Assembly: GCA_031310005.1 (NCBI GenBank) | Contig: CM062382.1 | Location: 682,001 to 746,000, forward strand | DNA from: Dactylellina haptotyla | Taxonomy: Eukaryota; Ascomycota; Orbiliomycetes; Orbiliales; Orbiliaceae | DNA length: 64,000 bases | Direction: 5' to 3' | Part shown: piece by piece, positions 57,066 through 64,000 of the stretch | How the letters are laid out: each line of letters begins with the position of its first letter | Position numbering within the stretch: position 1 is the first letter of the stretch | Made by a program: the position numbers and the translations under genes | The notes under the pieces: model-generated | The model's database searches: none | What the model saw: the letters and a program-made list of their open reading frames with translations, nothing else | Told to the model about the DNA's origin: nothing

Positions 57066-59459
57066 ATGGCTCCTCCAATTGAAATACTAAATTCGGCTGA
57101 AGCTCCCATTCAAATCCCCACGGACGTCGCAAACGAGGCTATGGATATCGAATCTGACATGGAGATAGTGACGGCAGCTGAGACGACTAATCAAGGAACC
57201 AGAATGGCACCCATCGATGTTGCAAGCTGGGATAGATATAAGGCAGACATTCAAGAACTTTATGTGAAGAAGAAGAAGCCTCTCAAGGAAGTGATCGCTA
57301 CAATGGAAAAGCGAGGTCACTATGGAAGGTAATACATCTGCTCAAACCTAGAGAAAATTAATTAGATTGCATGCTGACATTTCATTCCAAAATCAAGCGT
57401 AGCGCAGTATCAAAAGATGTTTAGAGTTTGGGGCTTCCGCAGGTATAACGTAAACAACAAGGAGAGGGGGAGAGAATTTGTCCCCCCAAACCGAGCAAGT
57501 AAGTCCGATTTAAACCCTCCCCCCCCTTCAACGATAGTAGATCAAAGCTAACAAACCAATAGCGAATAGAAAGAATAATTACTTTACTGGCGACTCTCAC
57601 CAGATGTATGACTCTGACGCAGCTGGTGTATCTGCCTTCGGATATCTATCAAATCCGATGCAGCAGATGCCCGACTTCTTCTCAAGCATCTTTGACATGG
57701 GCCCCAGCACTATGCAGAGTGTTCCGCCCTGGGCAATGGTGAGTGAATAAATCAGGTTAACAAGCAACTCTTCTAATCACCTGTTAATGTATACTAGGGT
57801 AATGATGGATTGGGTTTCCACAGTCACCAGCCGGGCAACTTTAGTGGCGATACGTTCGAAGGTATAATGCAACAACAATCCTTTCAGCAACAGCATTTGG
57901 AAGAATTTAATCCCTATAGCGGAAACCTCGGTACCGTGAGCGGTGGGAAGAAAAAGTTGAGACAACCGATTCATCACGCGGTCCAGGGCGGTTCTTTCCA
58001 AATCGTCAAACTTTTGCTCATGAAAAAGCCCGAGTGCGCTGACTTGCCAACCGATGACGGCAATACACCTCTCTGGATGGCCGCCCAGGGAGGTCACACC
58101 GATATTGCAAGGTTGCTTATTGAAACCTACAAGGTCGATGTCAACTCGACCGCGTTACAAATCCAACGTAATGCTCTTCATCAAGCGGCTCAAAACGGCC
58201 ATCTTGAAGTTGTGAGAATCCTTCTTGACAACGGTGCACAGTTTGAAACTCGAGACGAAGATGGGATTTCACCACTTTGGAGTGCCGCACAGGGTGGTTT
58301 CTCGGAAATTGTTAAGATTCTACTCGAGAACAAGGCCGACCCCGAGAATATCGCCGCGGGCTCTAATAGGCGTCCTCTGCATCAAGCTGCTCAGAACGGG
58401 CATACGGAAGTCTGTAAGATTCTGCTCGAAGCAGGGGCGCAGTATGAGCCTCGAAGTGACACAGGTTGCACGCCTTTGTTCTTCGCAGCCCAAGGTGGCC
58501 ATGCGGATATCGTTCAAATACTGCTTGCCAAAGGCGCTGATCCTAATAATTCTTGGGATGGGTCAAATGGTCGAGGTAGAACTGCCCTTCACCAAGCTGT
58601 ACAGAGAGGTTTTTTGGAGGTAGTCAGGCTTCTATTGGATGCAAACGCGAACCCAGAGCCTGACACCAGCGGTTTCGGCAAAACCTCTGCTGACAGTTCG
58701 TCTGATGAGTCTGACGATTCGGATATCGAGAGCGGAAAGACGGCTATTATCCGAAAACTGCAAAGCCTTCTAAAGAAAGGAAATGCGGAGCGGAAAGGAA
58801 GCAAGAAGGTAAACAAAAAGCAAGATAGAGGCCCGTTCTCTCCTCTTGGAGTGGCAGTTTTGAAGGGCCACTACGAAATTGCAAAGTTGCTTATTGAACG
58901 CAATGCCAATGTCAACTCTGTTCACAGGAGTACCAAAAACACTCCCCTTCATTTGGCCGTCTATAGCGGCAGGGAAGACCTCGTGCGCTTACTCATCGAC
59001 CACGGTGCAAATCCAGATGCGCAAGAAGAGGACGGTTGGGCCCCCATCCTATTTGCTGCCCAGAATGGCGGCAATTGTAGCATCATCAAGATTCTTATCG
59101 ATGCCGGAGCCAACATTAGTACCGCAGCCTACAGTGGAGGCACTGCCTTGCATATTGCGGCTCAGAAGGGATACACCGCAGCAGTCAAGACTCTCTTGGA
59201 TAATGGTGCAATCCTCCAACGGACTAAATCGGGTAGACACCCAGTCCATCAGGCTGTGCAGAATGCACACTTTGAAGTTCTGAAGGTACTTGTGGAGCGT
59301 GATCCTGGCTGCATCCACTTGAAGGATAAGAATGGCTCTAGCGTTATGGCCCTTGCTACTATTGGTGACGAAGAGATTCGATATCAGATGGTGGAGTACC
59401 TTATTGATAAGGGGGCATTGATTCTTGAGGTGGATGAGGATATAAGCTCAAATGATTAG
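57066..59459 (+). CDS. Clr5-domain ankyrin-repeat protein
   Basis: Model: join(57066-57328, 57398-57498, 57563-57738, 57798-59459), 733 aa. A Clr5 domain (about residues 55-105) reads WDRYKADIQELYVKKKKPLKEV and continues across intron 1 to FRVWGFRRYN; this fungal domain is DNA-binding-like. A Q/M/F-rich linker follows (about 125-230), then about 13 ankyrin repeats (from about 235 to 725), interrupted after the seventh by an acidic serine-rich insert (SSSDESDDSD). Introns fall only in the N-terminal third; the ankyrin block is a single exon. Repeats 2-7 alternate between a TPLWxAAQGG type and an ALHQAAQNG type. The likely role is a nuclear or scaffold protein with protein-protein contacts; no target is known. 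Confidence 0.88.
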
Positions 59460-60454
59460 AGGGTATACCTAAATATCTCGCTTAGATCGGTTTTGGCATA
59501 AGTTGCGGGTGTTAGAGTCTATCCATATTTTTCAGTATCTCCTGCAAATTTGAATTTATTTTTTACGCTGCTTTGGTTTAACATGTTCTGTTTTCCCCTT
59601 CTTTTCATTTTTTCATGTAGCCTCGAGGCTACCTTCTTTCTCTCTTGCCGTCTCTCTTCCTGCCTGCCTTCCTTTCTTTCTTTCTTTAGTAGTTGTATTA
59701 CTTAGTTAAGAAATGCGAATAGTCTTGATATTTCAACAAAAAATGAACTTTATACTAGCAATGGGGAATTTATTTCACTCTTCGTGTTGTTGTGAAACCA
59801 TCATGTTTTAGCCCTTATAATCCGAGATGTGGGTGCAAAGATCCGAGAGATAAGAATCGACGAACTTGTCGACTATTAGCTGCAGATGCGGGAACTAAAC
59901 CGATATGCATCTAAATTGTTCTTGGGTTACCATGTTCCGAGAATGCCAATAAATGAAATCTTGATGCGATTCTCGAAGTTCGTCTATGCATTAGCATGCA
60001 GGGTTGTAATATCACGCCACTATCAGGTCCAGAAGACCCTCCACTCATCCACATTCAAAAAGAGATGCGATTGATCACTAATACACGCTAACTATTTAAA
60101 AAATCAACAGAGAAGTGAAGGAGAAAGTGAATGCGGGCCGTAGCGTAATAATAACAGCCGTATACACAAATGTACAAAAAAAGAGGGACTTTTCCGATCC
60201 ATCCTTTGAATAATTTTTTTTCGTTTCCAATCTTTATTATCCCCGGCGGTAAGAACCCATGCGAGAGTCGATGAAATAAGATAAGAACTTCAAAGACAAA
60301 AAGGAAGCTAAGCAGACCCCATAACTTAAAACCAAACCCCCTATTGGCTACCCAATTTATTTACTTCCGAAGTACTCAAAATCTGCATGTTATAGCATTC
60401 TGGGACATCCGCCTCCCCCCACTCTACACGCACCTAGCCGCGTATAACCTCCGT
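59460..60454. other. Convergent intergenic region with CTTT repeats
   Basis: 3' flanks of the Clr5-ankyrin gene (+) and ISU1 (-). Contains a TGCC/TTTC simple-repeat stretch at about 59659-59687. No gene recognised. Confidence 0.5.
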
Positions 60455-61170
60455 TTACGCGGTGACTCCTAGTGTCGGTGCGCCTGGCCGCTTAGACTTG
60501 TAGTCTTTGATCGCGGACTTGATCGCGTCCTCAGCGAGCATGCTACAGTGCAGCTTGACGGGCGGCAGGCAGAGTTCCTTTGCAATTTCTGTGTTCTTGA
60601 TCTTGCCGGCATCGTCGAGGGACATGCCGCGGACGAGTTCGGTGAGATAGGAGGAGGACGCGATGGCGGAACCGCAGCCGAAGGTCTTGAATTTGACATC
60701 ACTGATCTTTCCGGTGGCTTCATCGACGCGGATTTGGAGTTTCATAACGTCACCGCCTATAGAGGGGAGAGGGTGTTAATTATCAAGACATCAAGCAAGG
60801 GTGGCAGAGATTTCGGAACTACGTACAAGCTGGAGCTCCAACCAAACCGGTACCGACGTCCATATCGGCTTTGTTCATGGAGCCGACATTTCGAGGACGG
60901 GAATAATGATCTAGCAGTAGATATCGCGGTCAGCTTTTGGATCTCTTCGTCACCCCAATTCTGATCGATTCTGATATATCACGACAGCACCGGGATTGAG
61001 ATCTTGGGGTACATATCTTTTTCGTGGTAGGATCGTTTCGAAACGGTGCTGACAGCGGGGCGAGGGGCGATATGCGGACGTGGGGTAGCGGCGATGAGGT
61101 TCGATCGTAGGGAGGAGGAGGCGCCGCGCGAGAGGGCCCTCGACGATCTCTGAAGGGTTCTGGAAAACAT
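60455..61170 (-). CDS. ISU1: Mitochondrial iron-sulfur cluster scaffold ISU1
   Basis: Model (minus): 61170-61017, 60916-60827, 60756-60455, 181 aa. The N-terminus (MFSRTLQRSSRAL..., R/S/A-rich, about residues 1-45) is a mitochondrial targeting sequence. The scaffold starts RSYHEKVLDHY and carries the three ligand cysteines in APACGDV, TFGCGSA and KLHCSM, plus the LPPVK motif bound by the mitochondrial Hsp70 chaperone. Intron 2 is ordinary GT-AG. Intron 1 keeps the frame only with AT-AC ends (see the separate entry). With those ends the total is a whole number of codons and the conserved KVLDHY segment is exact. The protein assembles [2Fe-2S] clusters with Nfs1, frataxin and Hsp70. Confidence 0.92.
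60917..61016 (-). other. ISU1: Putative AT-AC intron in ISU1
   Basis: 100 nt. It begins ATATGTACCC after GAAAAAG and ends GATATCTAC before TGCTAGAT. A CTGAC branch-like site lies about 19 nt from the end. The nearest GT-AG pair (GT at 61014, AG at 60911-60912) would put the conserved DHYSRPRNVG segment out of frame. The donor resembles a normal GTATGT with G replaced by A, so U2-type splicing is more likely than U12-type. Confidence 0.72.
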
Positions 61171-61644
61171 TCTGAGCGGATGTATCTAACGGTGGCAGTC
61201 GCTGAGTATCGCAGGTTAACGTTCCGAACAGGTGATTGAATATGCGGCGGTAGGTTGTTGATGGGACGGGAATTTTATTTTGCCTGCGCTCGGGGTAGCT
61301 GGGGGTTGCTTAATAAACCGGCTCGCAAAAGTACGTCAATGCCGAACAAAATTCTGAGGTCTAGACGCTGCCCGCCGGAGACGATGGCCGTGTTGTTGCC
61401 GAGGTCGGCGATTACCGCAACACAACCACAACACAATCCGCTTCAACCCGCTTATCGCCGATCCTGCCGATTGCGCAACGCGCCTTGAGTTCTGTGATGA
61501 TCTCTATGAGCACGCCGACGTACACCGATGGATATAGATATATACATACGGTACATTCTTGATTCCATGATTGATCAGTTGATGGTAACAGGCAAAAGCA
61601 TATGGGCTCGGTCTATAATCGCTTTGTTATTGTTTGTAGACCGG
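61171..61644. promoter_or_regulatory. ISU1 promoter region / 3' flank of F-box gene
   Basis: 474 nt between the ISU1 start and the stop of the next minus-strand gene. No coding feature seen. Confidence 0.4.
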
Positions 61645-63111
61645 CTATTCGAAAGATACAATCCCCTCCCAGTCCGAATCTTCCTCTTCCTCTATCTCCT
61701 CAATAAGCCCTCCGTAGAATTTGTTAGCTTTCTCGAGTCGCACACGATCACGGCTCCCCCAAAAGCGGATCTGATGTTCCCAGAGTTGCCTCACAGACTT
61801 CACTCTCGCCTGACGAGTGGCCCGACTCGCAGTCCATTTCTCATTCGTTAGGGATCCCCAAAACTCCTCCGCAGTCTCGTGTGTATCTAATTCAACCTGA
61901 AGGTTCTTATACGTCACATAAAACTGCTTACCAGAAATTCCAACGGGGAGTTTAACTGTGCAGATTGCGAACTCATCATTCCAATTACCGCTAATTTCAA
62001 GCCTTGGCAGCTCAAACTCCGAACCCTTGCATTCATGTCCCGTGCTGAGGTCTAGGTCTATCCTCCGCAGATCTTTGAACCGGCGTTCCTTTAAATATTG
62101 TAAGAAGGTGAACCACACATCGTCTTCCGATTTCTGTGCTATCCGACAATTTGAAATCGTCAGCTCCTCTAATCCTTCTGCAGAATACAACATGGCGCCC
62201 ACTTCGTTCATTGTTAGAGTTGCATTCGCCACAAACAGCCTCTTGAGGTTAGACAGGTTAAGCGGTGGTATTTCCCAGCGAAATCCATTCCCATATTCTG
62301 ATTGAACCCGAGCTCTTGGAGTACCGATCTTGAGCGTCTCAACATTGATTCCAATAGCGCGCATCCACGAATAAAACGCCTGCCTTGGCAGGTGTGAATT
62401 TTGTTCCCGAGGAGTTGGTGCAGATATGCCGCTAATCTCAAGCTCTCGAAGCTTTCCAAGCACGGGCTTCAAACGTTCTACTTGATTCGGGCGAAGCTGA
62501 AAGTCCTCCATGTATACAAACGGGCAGCTGATAAACTCAACGGACGGTAGCTTGCCTCGAGCCACGACCTCCATTACCGGTTCAAACATGTCATAGATAT
62601 GCGCGTATTGAATACCCAATTGCGTCTCTGGTGTAATGTGTGTCCCTGATTGCCTCGGGCTCCTTGTATCCGGCCAGGGTAGATTTAACAAGGAACGAAC
62701 TTTGCCATTCAATTCGATCCAGTCTCCAGTTTCAAATATGAGACTTTGGATATTCGGAAATTTAGAACACGCCTGCGTTAACTTTTCTACTATCTCGTCC
62801 CTTATATCCTCTTCAGACCGAAAGAATGAGATATGAGGATTATCTCTTTTTTCGTATACTGGAACAGCAGACCAGAGGTAGAGCTCGCGGACTCGCGAGG
62901 CCATTTTTGATTCCGATAGCTTGATAAGATTGTCGAGGCTCGCCTGACAGGGGAATACATATCGACACTCAACGACTCGGGTTATATGAGCCTCCTGAAA
63001 GAAATTATTGAGTACTCGACACGTCAATCTGAGTGCAAAGAGATCATCTTCATCGTCCAGTCCCTGGGCAATTAAGAGACCCAATTCGTAGGGGAGTGAA
63101 ATAATAGACAT
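61645..63111 (-). CDS. F-box protein with degenerate LRRs, single exon
   Basis: 488 aa, no intron. The N-terminal F-box reads SLPYELGLLIAQGLDDEDDLFALRLTCRVLNNFF (two stretches, residues about 4-40), with the LRLTCR core typical of fungal F-boxes. Scattered LRR-like strands follow (VRELYLWS, LRELEISG, LKRLFVAN, LEELTISN, LRRIDLDL), then an acidic C-terminus (EEIEEEEDSDWE). It would act as an SCF substrate receptor through Skp1. It belongs to a different subfamily from the four tandem F-box genes at 7.7-15.4 kb: no introns, different F-box spacing and no shared C-terminal block. Substrates unknown. Confidence 0.85.
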   Translation of the reverse strand: MSIISLPYELGLLIAQGLDDEDDLFALRLTCRVLNNFFQEAHITRVVECRYVFPCQASLDNLIKLSESKMASRVRELYLWSAVPVYEKRDNPHISFFRSEEDIRDEIVEKLTQACSKFPNIQSLIFETGDWIELNGKVRSLLNLPWPDTRSPRQSGTHITPETQLGIQYAHIYDMFEPVMEVVARGKLPSVEFISCPFVYMEDFQLRPNQVERLKPVLGKLRELEISGISAPTPREQNSHLPRQAFYSWMRAIGINVETLKIGTPRARVQSEYGNGFRWEIPPLNLSNLKRLFVANATLTMNEVGAMLYSAEGLEELTISNCRIAQKSEDDVWFTFLQYLKERRFKDLRRIDLDLSTGHECKGSEFELPRLEISGNWNDEFAICTVKLPVGISGKQFYVTYKNLQVELDTHETAEEFWGSLTNEKWTASRATRQARVKSVRQLWEHQIRFWGSRDRVRLEKANKFYGGLIEEIEEEEDSDWEGIVSFE

Positions 63112-64000
63112 GTTTGGGATACCGATGATCTACAGAAAAAGGTCTGCAGGCTGTTCTCGGTCTGTTTGTGTGTGAATTCAATACTTGGTGTACACGTGGT
63201 TATCGGGGTATTACTACATGGGAAAGGTTGAAATATAGCGATTGGTTCGGTGTCTGAGTCGACATTTCAGAAGGATCCAGCTTGGTGTAACACAAGATTT
63301 GGGTTAGAATGTGGAGCGACAGGGCCTTCAACGCAAACTTGGAAGGTTGCATCAATTTGGTTGATCTGGGACATCAAGCTCAGCAACAAAGATTTTGAAG
63401 ATATAATTCGGACCTATGCTAAGTCCCAGAAGCTATAATACCCGCTATTATACAGCTTAACGAATAAGATTATTAACTAAGCTACAATAAATACAAATAT
63501 ATATAGATAAATACGCCCTCTAGATCGTTATACAACAACCTTGGTTCGTCAGCGCTGCCTAAAAGACTTCCTTCCCGAATATTTGCTTTAACCCAAGTTA
63601 GGAAGTTCCATAAGTAGATATATCGATCTCTATTGTTCATCGGCGTTTGATAAAGTTGACTTGCAAACATTGCACATGCAATTCAGGGTTCATATTAATA
63701 TTATCAATGATGATTATCAGCATCTTTCGCAAACCGCCACATAAAGTTTTTGTATAACACTTGTAATAGTCGGGTCACTAAGTTTAATATTCGCCCTCCT
63801 TGGATTTTTGATCCATCAACCGATGTGGGAGGTTATTGCCTTTAACGGATATGCCATTACATAGAATTGTTTTACACTGTGTGACCGCGGCACTAGAAGC
63901 TTCAGCAGGCAGTTGGGTTTGAATTTGGGGGGGGATAAATCGATGATGCATGCGATCGTTCCTTGTTTATCTGTGTATCTGATTTCTCGGTGCCTCATCA
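63112..64000. other. AT-rich flank at window end
   Basis: No gene recognised. Upstream region of the F-box gene, then AT-rich sequence with a short G run near 63929. A gene starting beyond the window cannot be excluded. Confidence 0.4.

Noticed and set aside
60911-61014. Canonical GT-AG alternative for ISU1 intron 1
   Set aside because: It places the conserved DHYSRPRNVG segment out of frame, so it cannot produce a working scaffold.
63250-63438. 62-codon plus-strand frame
   Set aside because: No ATG start, no domain, AT-rich intergenic context.

Overview
The window is nuclear DNA of a filamentous ascomycete (Pezizomycotina). The evidence is short GT-AG introns of about 50-140 nt with CTAAC/CTGAC branch sites, pyrimidine-rich leaders, and fungus-specific families (DUF8032, DUF8035, Clr5-ankyrin, RGS-LOV, NB-ARC NLR). 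An RGS-LOV photoreceptor of the BcLOV4 type would suit a Leotiomycete such as a Botrytis relative, but that placement is inference. I rebuilt the gene models by joining exons at splice sites. Every intact multi-exon model sums to a whole number of codons.

Layout. 1-3.7 kb: a DUF8032 protein with two related half-domains. 5.8-7.3 kb: a five-exon plant-type O-methyltransferase. 7.7-15.4 kb: four tandem, same-strand F-box/LRR-like paralogs sharing two intron positions and phases; one carries a 138-nt internal duplication and one is broken by a 1-nt frameshift. 16.9-27.7 kb: two long low-complexity proteins, one with DUF8035 and one possibly eisosome-like. 28.8-31.7 kb (-): RGS-LOV photoreceptor. 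34.4-41.9 kb (-): housekeeping genes DBP3 (ribosome biogenesis), CstF-64/RNA15 (mRNA 3' ends) and ATG7 (autophagy E1). 42.1-46.5 kb (-): a decaying alpha/beta-hydrolase pseudogene and an NB-ARC NLR-like gene. 47.4-52.6 kb: RPL18, an acetoacetate-decarboxylase-like protein, tubulin cofactor A, and a GPI-type secreted protein with three 8-cysteine modules. 52.6-57.1 kb: gene-poor. 57.1-63.1 kb: a Clr5-ankyrin protein, the mitochondrial Fe-S scaffold ISU1, and a single-exon F-box protein.

Most unusual signals: (1) the first ISU1 intron restores the conserved protein only if read with AT-AC ends; (2) RPL18 contains a 5-nt microexon; (3) the F-box array shows birth, internal duplication and death of paralogs; (4) the secreted 8-Cys module protein. 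The genes do not form one pathway. Conserved housekeeping genes alternate with fast-evolving accessory genes (F-box, NLR, Cys-rich, O-methyltransferase).
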